64,000 nt of DNA, taken from NCBI GenBank assembly GCA_017794925.1, contig CP051238.1, positions 867,702 through 931,701 of the forward strand, written 5' to 3'. Below, one piece after another: positions 35,880 to 45,162 of the stretch. Under the pieces are notes generated by a model. It saw only the letters and a list, made by a program, of their open reading frames with translations, was not told where the DNA came from and did no database searches. The position numbers and the translations under genes were made by a program. How positions within the stretch are numbered: the first letter of the stretch is position 1; each line of letters begins with the position of its first letter. The DNA comes from Aestuariibacter sp. (GTDB taxonomy: Bacteria > Pseudomonadota > Gammaproteobacteria > Enterobacterales > Alteromonadaceae).

Positions 35880-36243
35880 TTTTTTTGACGGCACATCGCG
35901 GCTCAGCGCTGTGCCTATTCCCCCCTTTTGACCTGCGTCAATATCCTTACTACTCATCCTTGTATAGTAAAAATGTGGCCTGTAGAGGTTGCTTTACGTG
36001 ATGTTATGGCTGCTTTACAGCAGGTTCAGGCGTCACTTTTCCTGCCTTAACAGACGATGGTACAGCAAAATTGAATCGGAATTTTGTAGTGACTTTCAGG
36101 AAATCTATGGAAATTGCACAAAATTAATACCCACTATTGTTCAGTTTGATGTTGTTCAATGCCTTTATTGCTATACAATGAGTGGGCTTTTGGTTAATTC
36201 TGAAAGTCTGGGTGAAAGTTTACAGTTTTGAGGGTGAAGTGAT
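35880..36243. other. 364-bp intergenic region upstream of pckA
   Basis: A hairpin GGCACA/TGTGCC (35890-35915) follows the hslO stop, but its T-run lies before rather than after the stem. The rest is the pckA upstream region with a candidate extended -10 (next entry). An 80-codon open frame exists at 35989-36231 but has no protein character. Nothing else was recognised. Confidence 0.5.
36169..36177 (+). promoter_or_regulatory. Candidate extended -10 promoter of pckA
   Basis: TGCTATACA gives an extended -10 (TGn + TATACA, hexamer 36172-36177), 66 bp before the pckA ATG. No convincing -35 lies at the normal spacing, which is compatible with an extended -10 or an activator-dependent promoter. 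Consensus match only. Confidence 0.4.
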
Positions 36244-37803
36244 ATGACCGCGGCAGCAACGATTCAATCAGCAGCAAAGGAATGGGCTAATTTATCATCA
36301 GCGGTGCTGGTAGAGCATGCGTTGAGTAAGGGCGAGGGGCAGCTAGCCGCAAATGGTGCGTTGGTTGTAGAGACAGGCAAACGAACCGGGCGTTCGCCGC
36401 TGGATCGGTTTATTGTAAAAGAACCGTCTACCGAGCAGGACATCGATTGGGGCAAAGTAAACCGACCGTTTGATGCAGGCAAGTTTGATGCGCTGTGGAA
36501 ACGTGTTGAAGCACACCTGATGGGGCTGGAAGAATATTACAGCTCGCAATTACAGGTTGGTGCAGATCCTGAGCACGCTTTACCTATTGTTGTGCGCACG
36601 CAAACAGCATGGCAGCATGTCTTTGCCAAAAACATGTTTATTACACCAGATCACTGGAACAGCGAGAACAAGCCGGTGTGGCAGGTGTTGAATGTACCGG
36701 GATTCGTCTGTGAGCCAGAGCGTGACGGCACTAACAGTGACGGCACCGTAATTATTAACTTCGCTGAGCGCAAAGTGCTGATTGCCGGTATGCGCTATGC
36801 GGGTGAAATGAAAAAAGCCATGTTCTCTGTGCAAAACTTTTTGCTACCCGCAAAAGAAGTTCTGCCGATGCACTGTTCTGCAAACGTGGGCGCAGAAGGC
36901 GACGTAACCTTGTTCTTCGGTTTGTCGGGTACAGGTAAAACCACACTGTCGGCTGATCCGAAACGCTTCCTGATTGGTGACGACGAGCACGGTTGGGCAC
37001 CAGGTTCGGTATTTAATTTCGAAGGTGGCTGCTACGCAAAATGTATCGACCTGTCGCAAAAGAACGAGCCAGTCATTTGGGATGCCATTAAGTTCGGCAC
37101 CATTCTGGAAAACGTGGTGTTAGATGACACGCGTACGCCGGACTACACCGATGTATCACTGACACAAAACTCACGAGCTGCTTATCCTCTGGACCACGTT
37201 GAAAAACGCGTAGTGGAAAATATGGCTGGTGAGCCCCGTTCTGTCGTGTTTTTAACCTGCGACGTGTCGGGTGTACTGCCGCCAGTATCGGTTTTGTCTG
37301 AAGAAGCGGCTGCGTACCACTTCCTGAGTGGCTATACAGCCAAAGTAGGTTCAACTGAAATTGGTTCAACGTCTGATATCGAGTCTACGTTCTCTACCTG
37401 TTTCGGCGCACCGTTCTTCCCCCGGCCGGCAGGCGTATACGCTGAGCTGCTAATCAAACGTGTGAAAGAATTTAACGCGAAGGTGTACCTGGTGAACACT
37501 GGCTGGACCGGCGGTCCATACGGCACGGGTAAGCGTTTCGATATCCCCACTACTCGTGCGGTCATCGATGCGATTGTAAACGGTGATTTGGCGAATGTAG
37601 AAACAACGCACATTGACGGATTGAACCTGGATGTACCGGTTGCAGTTGAAGGTGTTAATAGCAAACTGTTAGTGCCAAAAGAGACCTGGGAAGACAAAGC
37701 AGCCTATGAAGAGTACGTGGCTAAGCTGGTGTCAGACTTCCAGGACAACTTTGAACGTTACGATGTGTCTGATGCTATAAAACACGCTGGCCCAGGCAAC
37801 TAA
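36244..37803 (+). CDS. pckA: Phosphoenolpyruvate carboxykinase (ATP)
   Basis: 519 residues. It catalyses oxaloacetate + ATP to PEP + CO2 + ADP, the entry to gluconeogenesis. The kinase-1 loop [14 protein letters not shown] (about 228-240) and kinase-2 loop LIGDDEHGW follow the [10 protein letters not shown] substrate-binding region near residue 45; [12 protein letters not shown] and [15 protein letters not shown] (about 420-432) complete the ATP-type signature. A purine-rich GAGGGTGAAG precedes the ATG. In E. coli the next gene is envZ; here about 19 kb of other genes intervene. Confidence 0.97.
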   Translation: MTAAATIQSAAKEWANLSSAVLVEHALSKGEGQLAANGALVVETGKRTGRSPLDRFIVKEPSTEQDIDWGKVNRPFDAGKFDALWKRVEAHLMGLEEYYSSQLQVGADPEHALPIVVRTQTAWQHVFAKNMFITPDHWNSENKPVWQVLNVPGFVCEPERDGTNSDGTVIINFAERKVLIAGMRYAGEMKKAMFSVQNFLLPAKEVLPMHCSANVGAEGDVTLFFGLSGTGKTTLSADPKRFLIGDDEHGWAPGSVFNFEGGCYAKCIDLSQKNEPVIWDAIKFGTILENVVLDDTRTPDYTDVSLTQNSRAAYPLDHVEKRVVENMAGEPRSVVFLTCDVSGVLPPVSVLSEEAAAYHFLSGYTAKVGSTEIGSTSDIESTFSTCFGAPFFPRPAGVYAELLIKRVKEFNAKVYLVNTGWTGGPYGTGKRFDIPTTRAVIDAIVNGDLANVETTHIDGLNLDVPVAVEGVNSKLLVPKETWEDKAAYEEYVAKLVSDFQDNFERYDVSDAIKHAGPGN

Positions 37804-37814
37804 GTCACCACAAG

Positions 37815-37883
37815 ACTTACCGATTTTTATCACGTCCTCAAAGTGATAAATTAGCCCGTTTGCGTGAGCAAACGGGCTTTTTT
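37815..37883 (+). repeat. Direct repeat copy 1: two-hairpin terminator element after pckA
   Basis: A 69-bp element. A first hairpin TTTATCAC/GTGATAAA with loop GTCCTCAAA is followed by an intrinsic terminator, stem AGCCCGTTTG/CAAACGGGCT and a T-run (37853-37883). It terminates pckA. An element about 85 percent identical by eye, in the same orientation, lies at 56373-56440. Identity starts abruptly at ACTTACCG and stops after the T-run. Confidence 0.85.
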
Positions 37884-37953
37884 ATTTTATGTAGCCCAAT
37901 ATATGTGTGGTAAAGAAAATACTAACTGTCAGATATTGCCACTTTCAGTGTTG

Positions 37954-39198
37954 TCATTTACCAAATATAGAATGGAGTTTACTGAGGACCGCATCGTTAC
38001 TTAAAATACCCACATGCGTGTCGTTATAGCCTCGGATTTCAATGGCTTCGTCCTGGGCGTCCGGAGACAGCTGGCTTTTAAGGGTCACTGTGCCATCTGT
38101 GTTTTCTGCGCCAAATACACCGCCCCCGGAGTTGTTAAATCCAAATAGCAAATAATAATCTAGCGTGTCTGATATTGAGTCCGTAAAAAGCGTGTTTAGA
38201 TATTGGCTTCCTGGAACCATGTCAAACCAGGAGGGGACAGCCACCGGCGCGTAGCTCACGCCCATTGATGCAGCGTTATGACCTAACCAGGGCGTGGAAA
38301 TGGTGATAAATTTGTTGATGGTAACGTCGCTGTCAGCACCGGCAAGTTCGTTAAGTGCACCTCTTGAGACAAGCCCTCCCATACTATGGGCAACTAAAAT
38401 GGTTTGTGGCGGTTTGTACCTGATTTGCATTTCAGAAATAGACTGAGCTAATTCGGTTTTCAACATATCTATTCGGATACCGCTTGGGTATTGAACCAAC
38501 CACGGTTGATATTTATCTCGGTCAAGGTGCTCAATTATGTATAGCCAATCGTAGGCAGAACCGCTCATTCCATGTACAAAATAAACAGGGATTTTGCTTT
38601 CATCGTACGGCTCTAACAAAAATATACCGCTATGTCCTTCGGAGAAATGCTTTACCGGCTCCCACATGCCTAGAGGGCCAACTTCAGCAGAGAAGTCTTC
38701 AATTTCTACAATTTTACCCAGATTAGTATTGTTAAAATTTACTGCTTCATATTCAACGTCAGGTAAGTACAACGTGGGGATTATTTCTTCTGCATAACTT
38801 GAACTTACGAGCGAAACTTCGAGGTCAGTCATTGACTCTCCTGAAGCCAGTTGAATAACAGAAGGATCGCCATGCCACGCAACTCGTTCATCTTTGTCTA
38901 AAGTGAAGTTGGTATTGGTATCCTCAAAAGCAAAAAGGTAGAAATCACCGGATTCAACAGTGAAACTGTACGTTCCATTCCCATACACGATGGCATATTC
39001 TTCCAGCTTAGCCTCACCACCGCTCACTCGGTTAATCGTGACGATAATTGGATATCTATTGTTTAAATTAGATGCAATTTTGCCGCTAATAGATACAGAT
39101 GCTTCAATGGCCTCAACTGACTGGTTTAGTTTTAAGAACGAACAGCCTGGCGCGGTAAGTAACAATAGCCAGACACTGATAACGCTAATCAACTTCAT
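37954..39198 (-). CDS. Lipase/esterase-like alpha/beta hydrolase lipoprotein
   Basis: 414 residues from the ATG at 39198; a TTG five codons upstream is also in frame. The signal peptide ends in a cysteine (LLLLTAPGC), so it may be lipid-anchored, although PGC is an imperfect lipobox. An N-terminal beta-rich domain (about 25-130; YSFTVESGDFYLFAFEDTN) precedes a lipase domain with oxyanion loop YFVHGMSGSAYDW, nucleophile elbow LVAHSMGGLVSRG (serine about 270) and a C-terminal histidine in YNDTHVGIL. Substrate unknown. A+T-richer than its neighbours and first gene of the accessory block. Confidence 0.8.
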   Translation of the reverse strand: MKLISVISVWLLLLTAPGCSFLKLNQSVEAIEASVSISGKIASNLNNRYPIIVTINRVSGGEAKLEEYAIVYGNGTYSFTVESGDFYLFAFEDTNTNFTLDKDERVAWHGDPSVIQLASGESMTDLEVSLVSSSYAEEIIPTLYLPDVEYEAVNFNNTNLGKIVEIEDFSAEVGPLGMWEPVKHFSEGHSGIFLLEPYDESKIPVYFVHGMSGSAYDWLYIIEHLDRDKYQPWLVQYPSGIRIDMLKTELAQSISEMQIRYKPPQTILVAHSMGGLVSRGALNELAGADSDVTINKFITISTPWLGHNAASMGVSYAPVAVPSWFDMVPGSQYLNTLFTDSISDTLDYYLLFGFNNSGGGVFGAENTDGTVTLKSQLSPDAQDEAIEIRGYNDTHVGILSNDAVLSKLHSIFGK

Positions 39199-39284
39199 GA
39201 TATCGCCAATCAAGACAGAATTACTTAATGATAGTCAGCGTTAGCCACTTGTGAAGTACGGCTTTTTCTTTTTTGCATAAGTTA

Positions 39285-42200
39285 TTAATTTGCTGATTGG
39301 CTTTGCCGGGTAAATAACAGATACAAGCAGGGCACGATTAATAGCGATAGTACAGTTGCTCCGATTAACCCAAATATGATCGCAAAACATAACGGCCGCC
39401 ACATTTCACTGGAATAGGCCAATGGAGCCAGGCCCACGATGGTTGTCAGCGAAGTACTGATAATGGGGCGAATGCGATCCGATGCGCCATGTGCAGCAGC
39501 TTCAACAATGGAAAGCCCCTCTGCCAGACGGCTATTCATGGTATCGACCATAACAATAGCGTTATTAACCACAATCCCCATCAGCGATATGATCCCCACC
39601 ATACTGAAGAAGGTGAATGGATAAGAAATCAGGTAAAAGCCGTAAAACGTGCCGATTAAAGACAACGGCATAATGGCCACAATGATCAGCGCCTGTAAAA
39701 AGCTTGAATAGAACAACACCAAAACACTGTAAATCAGCATTACAGCCACCAGTAACATCGCGCCTGCCGAACCAAACGTATCGCTGGTGGCTTCCAGTTC
39801 ACCGCCAATAAAAAAGGTGAAATCCTTATCTGAATCCGCTTTCAGCGCCGTCAGTTTTTGTTTGATTTCCTCGGCGACTAACTTCAAATCACGATCGCCA
39901 ATATCATTAACTGATATGGAAATGGTTCTGTTGCCCTGGGCATGGAGGATCGACTGGGGGCGAGTGTCGTAGGAAAAGTTACCTAAACTTGCCAGTTGAA
40001 CGCGTTCTCCACGATCGTTTACAACATAATGATAGCGAATGTCACTCAGGCTTTGTGGGCCGCCGCCTTCATTGGGTCGGTGTGGCCAGGCTGTCCCTAA
40101 TCTGATTTCCAAATCGTCATCGGTGCCAGCAGTCTGAAATTCGGCAATTTTGTTCATGCCCATTAATATGCTGAGCTGCTGCCCCAGAGAATCTACGGTA
40201 AAGCCATAAAATTGCAACGCTTCCCGATCAGGCTCAAACGCAATCTGAGATTGCAGGGTTCCAAGGTTTGAACTGATCTGATCGAGGCCATCAATGCCAG
40301 ACAGAATATTTTTAACCTGTTCTGAAATTGAAATCAGCGCAGTAAAGTCATCGCTACTCAAGCGGAGCTCTATTGGTGCTATGGTTTCTGGCTGACGGGT
40401 ATCGGCAACCACTTTAATGGTCGCTCCACTTACACTGTCGTTCAGCATATTGCGAATGTCACTGAGGATATCTTCACCATATAAATAAGCTGACTTTTCT
40501 CGCTCCTCCAACGGTTTAAATACCAGTGAGAATCCAATAAAACTCTCTTTTTGTAATGGCTGGAGAGAGTCACGCATGGTCAGTTGTGTCATCGGACTTT
40601 TTTGTCCGGATAGCTTCACCACACTTTCCAGGTATGTTTTAGATCTTAAATATTCGCCTACTTCATCGGCAATGGATTGAGTGACTGATAAGTTGGTGGT
40701 TGCTGGCAATTCAATGGCGATCCCCATTTTTAAGCCGTCATTTTTGGGGTACATCACTACCGGTAACGTGCTGAAAAGCTTACCGCCGATGAGTAATACG
40801 ACAAAAGCTAACACGATATATAATCCAGCCATTTTCTTGCTGGCGAGGTTGTTTCTAAGACTCCAGTTTTTCAGCCTTTCTGACATTGATGCGGTTAGTC
40901 TATCAACCCGGCTTAATGACGCTTTCCTGGCATGTTGATTTTTGAGCAGATAGCGGGAAATGGGTACCGACACAATTAAAGCGCAGATCAGGGCCACCAC
41001 CAGACAAACGATGGCTGAAAAGGGTAAAACGCGAATAAATTTTCCTGCCGTTCCGCCGATAGCCATTAGTGGCAATAACGCGAGTACCGTGGTTAATGTG
41101 CCTGCAAATGCAGGTAAGGCGTAAGTTTTTAGCGTATTAATAGCAGCCTGATTAAAGGGCTGTTTCTGCACAAAGATGTTCTCGTGCATACCCTCCATCA
41201 TCAAAATAAACACATCTACCAACAGCCCCAGTGCGAGCACCATGCCGATAATAACTAGTTCGTTGAGGGTAAAACCGTAGGACCAAATAATAACCAGCGC
41301 GCCCAATAGTGATATGGGAATGCTCAGCCCGGCGATTAAGCCTTCTCGCCATGTCAGCATAAGCAATACAACGGCAAATACGGCTACCATGGATTGCAAA
41401 CCGTTAACGAGAACATCATTTAAGGAATTGGTAATTTGGGTGCCGCCATTTTGCGTTATTTCTGATTTAAGTTGTCCAGGCCACTGCTCTGATTGCTCGA
41501 TGTCTTGCAACGCTGAACGAATGGATTCAATGACGGCAATCGTGTCAGCGCCGGGGGTTTTCTTCACTGACAGCTCAATAGTCGGGCTAAAATCGTCTCC
41601 CTGCCACGATAAATAAGCTGTTTTTTGCACCCTTTCTAATTCTCTTTTTACCGTGGCAACCTGACCCAGCCTCACTAAATGAGACTGATCATCACCGAGG
41701 CGCGTTAACGGGATATTTTCGATGTCTTCTACATCTTTCAGTCGGCCCGCCAGGCGAAATTCTGCGCCAAGCTCATTGTGTTCAATGGCGCCAATAGGCA
41801 TCGCTTTATCACTCGCAATTACTCGGTCACGAACCAGAGTAGGTGAAATACCAAAGGCCTGCATACGCTCTGGTACCAGTAATATTTTTATGACCTCTTC
41901 ACGGTCACCACCGAGCTCTACTTCGTTAACGCCATTGATCTCTTCCAGTGAATCCTGCAATAAATCAGCAGCACTATTCATTTGCTCTGGGCTAACATCG
42001 CCTTTTAAGGCAATACTCAGTATTGGCCTATCATCAACGGAGGCTTGCTTTACCTCAGGTTTTTCTGCTTCATTGGCAATGTCCGCTTCGGCGGTATCGA
42101 CCTTTTGGCGTAGTTGAGACATTGCTTGGTCTAAATCAGCATTCGCATCAAACTCCACGGCAATAACGGAATAAGAAGCAAACGACGCACTGTTTAATTT

Positions 42201-42470
42201 CGCCAGGCCTTTAAGTGTCTTGAGCTCTTTTTCCAGCGGTTTGGTGATTTGCTGCTCAATCGTTTGTGCGTCTGCGCCGGGCCAGGTAGTGGTAACAGTG
42301 GCTTGCGGAATACTCAGATCAGGTAAAGCTTCCTTGGTCATGGATGACGCAGCAAAAATACCACCGACAATGACCAGCAACGATAGTAATAAGGCCAGTG
42401 TTGGCTGTAAAAATAAAAACCGTTGCCATGCTGCAAACCGGGTATCAGACGACTCAGCGTTTGTGGTCAT
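39285..42470 (-). CDS. RND efflux pump inner-membrane transporter
   Basis: 1061 residues, full length for a tripartite RND transporter: twelve membrane helices and two large periplasmic loops. N-terminus FLFLQPTLALLLSLLVIVGGIFAASSMTKEALPDLSIPQATVTTTWPGADAQTIEQQIT is typical. In helix 4 the proton-relay region reads GLLVDVFILMMEG (about 409-421), with one aspartate where AcrB has two; helix 10 has GIVVNNAIVMVD, a variant without the AcrB lysine. Drug specificity cannot be inferred. Four-base overlap with the adaptor gene. Confidence 0.93.
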   Translation of the reverse strand: MTTNAESSDTRFAAWQRFLFLQPTLALLLSLLVIVGGIFAASSMTKEALPDLSIPQATVTTTWPGADAQTIEQQITKPLEKELKTLKGLAKLNSASFASYSVIAVEFDANADLDQAMSQLRQKVDTAEADIANEAEKPEVKQASVDDRPILSIALKGDVSPEQMNSAADLLQDSLEEINGVNEVELGGDREEVIKILLVPERMQAFGISPTLVRDRVIASDKAMPIGAIEHNELGAEFRLAGRLKDVEDIENIPLTRLGDDQSHLVRLGQVATVKRELERVQKTAYLSWQGDDFSPTIELSVKKTPGADTIAVIESIRSALQDIEQSEQWPGQLKSEITQNGGTQITNSLNDVLVNGLQSMVAVFAVVLLMLTWREGLIAGLSIPISLLGALVIIWSYGFTLNELVIIGMVLALGLLVDVFILMMEGMHENIFVQKQPFNQAAINTLKTYALPAFAGTLTTVLALLPLMAIGGTAGKFIRVLPFSAIVCLVVALICALIVSVPISRYLLKNQHARKASLSRVDRLTASMSERLKNWSLRNNLASKKMAGLYIVLAFVVLLIGGKLFSTLPVVMYPKNDGLKMGIAIELPATTNLSVTQSIADEVGEYLRSKTYLESVVKLSGQKSPMTQLTMRDSLQPLQKESFIGFSLVFKPLEEREKSAYLYGEDILSDIRNMLNDSVSGATIKVVADTRQPETIAPIELRLSSDDFTALISISEQVKNILSGIDGLDQISSNLGTLQSQIAFEPDREALQFYGFTVDSLGQQLSILMGMNKIAEFQTAGTDDDLEIRLGTAWPHRPNEGGGPQSLSDIRYHYVVNDRGERVQLASLGNFSYDTRPQSILHAQGNRTISISVNDIGDRDLKLVAEEIKQKLTALKADSDKDFTFFIGGELEATSDTFGSAGAMLLVAVMLIYSVLVLFYSSFLQALIIVAIMPLSLIGTFYGFYLISYPFTFFSMVGIISLMGIVVNNAIVMVDTMNSRLAEGLSIVEAAAHGASDRIRPIISTSLTTIVGLAPLAYSSEMWRPLCFAIIFGLIGATVLSLLIVPCLYLLFTRQSQSAN

Positions 42471-43540
42471 TTACCTGTATCTCCGTCAGCCCTAAGTACT
42501 CTAACGTGCGCACCATCATTTAACTGAAATCGACCAGATGTTGCGATGATATCCCCTTCCATGAGCCCCGCTTTCACTTCAAAATAATTCTCACCTTCAA
42601 GACCCAGAGAGACCTCTAGCTGTATAACCTGATCATCTTTTACGACAAAGACATAGGGCTTATTTTGCCGGTAGAGCACGGTAGTTTTCGGTATGGCTAA
42701 TACATTGTCTGCTTGCTGGGTTTTCAACCATAAGCTGACGGTTTGCCCGTCGCGGATGCCATACTGACTGGCATGGTCAAAATAAGCTTCTGCGGTTGCT
42801 GAGCGCGTTTGTGGATCAATCGTGTACTCAACAAAATATACATTACCGTTAAGAGCACAATCTGCATTGGCTGTTGAGTCGACCGAACAGTGATTGCGAA
42901 GCTGAGCAGTATCGCCCTTGTCGATTTGCTCAAGTAAAAAACGTGATAATTCGGCCTGCACCTTGATTTTTTCCGGTGTAATTATGACGGCAGGAGCCTG
43001 AGCACTCTGGGAAGCGCTATAGTAATCGCCGGCTGTCACATGGAGTGCCGCCAGCAGACCGCTGACCGGAGCTCTTAATTGCGTATCAGCCAATGCGTTT
43101 TCACGTTGTTGTAATGCTGCCTTTGCTCGGGTTAATTCACTTTCTGCCTGCTCCAATTCTTGTTTAGAGGCAGCATTAACAGCAAATAAACGCTTGAAAC
43201 GATTGTAGCTGTCTGTGGCTATTGCCAGCGCTGTTTGTGCTTGTTTAAGTTCGGCCTGCTCGGTGGCCTGTTCAAGTCTGGCTAACAGCTGGCCTTTAGT
43301 AACGTTGTCACCAGCCACAACATCTGCGACCCATTCAACAGAGCCATTTTTTTTGAACGTCAGTACATGGCGTTCGCGGGAATGGCTAACGCCTTCCACA
43401 CTGACCCATTGTTCAACATTCTGCTTGCCAACCGTGGCTGTTTTAATACTGACTTTGGCTTGTTCAGCGGCTGCAGCACCCGTGGATATCGACAACCAGG
43501 GTAGCGTCACTGCCCACAATAAATTACGAATACGCATCAT
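42467..43540 (-). CDS. RND efflux periplasmic adaptor (membrane fusion protein)
   Basis: 357 residues. A signal peptide (about 1-24) is followed by a barrel-sandwich/lipoyl motif (VWVSVEGVSHSRERHVLTFKKNG, VAGDNVTKGQLLARLEQ), an alpha-hairpin coiled coil (about 90-160; YNRFKRLFAVNAASKQELEQAESEL), LRAPVSGLLAALHVTAGDYY, a beta barrel and a membrane-proximal domain ending FQLNDGAHVRVLRADG. It bridges the transporter to the outer-membrane channel. It overlaps the transporter by four bases and follows the channel gene by six. Confidence 0.92.
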   Translation of the reverse strand: MMRIRNLLWAVTLPWLSISTGAAAAEQAKVSIKTATVGKQNVEQWVSVEGVSHSRERHVLTFKKNGSVEWVADVVAGDNVTKGQLLARLEQATEQAELKQAQTALAIATDSYNRFKRLFAVNAASKQELEQAESELTRAKAALQQRENALADTQLRAPVSGLLAALHVTAGDYYSASQSAQAPAVIITPEKIKVQAELSRFLLEQIDKGDTAQLRNHCSVDSTANADCALNGNVYFVEYTIDPQTRSATAEAYFDHASQYGIRDGQTVSLWLKTQQADNVLAIPKTTVLYRQNKPYVFVVKDDQVIQLEVSLGLEGENYFEVKAGLMEGDIIATSGRFQLNDGAHVRVLRADGDTGK

Positions 43541-43546
43541 TTTCTC

Positions 43547-44989
43547 CTAACGTGTTTCGATATTGCCCGGGCAGGATTGAGTGCAAAACGCACCACCAAC
43601 CGACAAATGTAAATCGACTAAATTATTAAGCTGAGCCTGATAAATCTGCACCGCGTTTAGTTGCGCATTCAAAAGATTCAACTGATGCCCTAGTATGTCG
43701 GAAACAGAATCCACGCCTTCGGCATAGCGATAGGTGGAGGATTGCAAAATATCCTGATAAGTGTCTTTTTGCGCGGCAATAAGGTGGTATCTAGCCGTCA
43801 GGTTTTGCTGAGCGCCAAGGTAGTCCTCAACTTCAGCCAGCGCGGTGAGAAGTGTTTGCTTAAACTGTTGCGCCGCTAAAATATGCCGCTGCTTCTGAAT
43901 TTCGACGTTTTCGGACAGTTCACCGGCTCGAAATATTGGCTGCACTAAATTACCAGCCAGATTCCAAATCAAATAATCCTTGTTGAACATGTCTGAAAAA
44001 CTATTGCTCGAAGTACCAATACTGGACGACAAACTAATGCGTGGATAAAGATTGGATTTTGCTACCGTAATATTTTCCAGAGCCGCGATAACATTTTGCT
44101 CAGCCGCGATCACATCCGGTCGCTGTGCGACACGATCTGAGGCTATTTCAGCGTGTTCGACGGCTGGAATAACCGGGAAGTGATCTGCTTTTACCGGTGT
44201 ATTCACAGACCTGCCTAGCAGAACATTAAGTTGTCGTTTGGATTCGCTTAGCTGCTGCTGTAGCTGGAAAAGCGTGTCTTTTGAAGATAGGATTGTAGCC
44301 TGTTGAGCCAACGCGTCGCTGTTTAATGATATTCCTTCCTGAACTCTCTTTTGAATGAACGCGAGTTGTTGTTGCTGCACGTCAATCATTTGTTCTGTCA
44401 GGATAATTTGCTCATGTGCAGCAATGAGCCCAAACCAGATTTTAGCTGCCTGCCCACTCACTGATAGCCATACCCCCTGAGCCTGAGCAAACTGACTATT
44501 TAATTCCGCTGTCGCCGCCTTAGAACCTGCCTCTATTTTGCCCCATAAATCTAATTCCCAGGATACATCCAGAGACAAACCAAAGGCATTATTGTAATAG
44601 GAGTAAACCTCACCGCCGGCGCCTAGCAATCCTTCCGGCAGCCCACTCAAATTGGCCTTTGCCCGACTCCCGCTAAGTGATAAGTCAGCACTAGGAAGAG
44701 ATTTGGCATCAGCGATTTTTTGCTGAGACAGTGCAATGGCCATATTAGCTTTGGCAGATTGCACATCCTGATTATTTTTCAGCGCCTCTTCTACAAGACT
44801 ATTGAGTTCAGCATCTTCGAACACACGCCACCAGCCTGCAGGTGACTCAAGTTGAGCAGGGTTCTCAGAACTAAGGTTGTCATTGCGCGCTGAACTTGCA
44901 CAGGATGATAACCCCATAACCAGAAAGATTAGCGCTATGAAGCTAACAGTTCGAAAATATGCTTTATAATTCAATAAAATACCCATCAT
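43547..44989 (-). CDS. RND efflux outer-membrane factor (TolC/NodT-type lipoprotein)
   Basis: 480 residues. The lipobox is GLSSCASS (cysteine about residue 29), as in NodT/OprM-type channels. GWWRVFEDAELNSLVEEALKNNQDVQSAKANMAIA starts the first OEP repeat and RVAQRPDVIAAEQNVIAALENITVAKSNLYPRISLSSSIG the second. Helical barrel and two four-strand beta segments are expected. The C-terminal end contains two cysteines (GGAFCTQSCPG). First gene of the pump operon, which runs channel, adaptor, transporter. Confidence 0.92.
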   Translation of the reverse strand: MMGILLNYKAYFRTVSFIALIFLVMGLSSCASSARNDNLSSENPAQLESPAGWWRVFEDAELNSLVEEALKNNQDVQSAKANMAIALSQQKIADAKSLPSADLSLSGSRAKANLSGLPEGLLGAGGEVYSYYNNAFGLSLDVSWELDLWGKIEAGSKAATAELNSQFAQAQGVWLSVSGQAAKIWFGLIAAHEQIILTEQMIDVQQQQLAFIQKRVQEGISLNSDALAQQATILSSKDTLFQLQQQLSESKRQLNVLLGRSVNTPVKADHFPVIPAVEHAEIASDRVAQRPDVIAAEQNVIAALENITVAKSNLYPRISLSSSIGTSSNSFSDMFNKDYLIWNLAGNLVQPIFRAGELSENVEIQKQRHILAAQQFKQTLLTALAEVEDYLGAQQNLTARYHLIAAQKDTYQDILQSSTYRYAEGVDSVSDILGHQLNLLNAQLNAVQIYQAQLNNLVDLHLSVGGAFCTQSCPGNIETR

Positions 44990-45022
44990 TCGAGACGCCT
45001 TGCCGGATGTACTTTCGATACT

Positions 45023-45055
45023 AAATTCAGCAGTAAGGACCGTTTAACTGAATTT
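45023..45055. promoter_or_regulatory. Candidate operator of the efflux operon (inverted repeat)
   Basis: AAATTCAG (45023-45030) and CTGAATTT (45048-45055) are perfect inverted arms 17 bp apart, with nested CAGT/ACTG. The repeat lies immediately downstream of the candidate -10, where a repressor would block initiation. The neighbouring TetR protein is the natural candidate to bind it. Inference from sequence symmetry. Confidence 0.45.
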
Positions 45056-45056
45056 A

Positions 45057-45084
45057 ATTATACGGTTGCGTTTAATTAATTCAA
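45057..45084 (-). promoter_or_regulatory. Candidate sigma70 promoter of the efflux operon
   Basis: On the minus strand, -35 TTGAAT (45084-45079) and a perfect -10 TATAAT (45062-45057) are 16 bp apart, about 70 bp upstream of the channel gene start at 44989. An inverted repeat overlaps the expected start site. Confidence 0.6.
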
Positions 45085-45162
45085 CTGGCGATGAAAGGCA
45101 CTGGGCATTTTATGCACTAAGTGTTTAAAAGTAGGCGGAATAAAATTGAAAGAACGTGGGCG

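Noticed and set aside
35890..35915. Hairpin after hslO as an intrinsic terminator
   Set aside because: The T-run precedes the stem on the plus strand and there is none after it.
35989..36231. 80-codon open frame upstream of pckA
   Set aside because: Starts and composition lack coding character, no ribosome-binding site, and it spans the likely pckA promoter.
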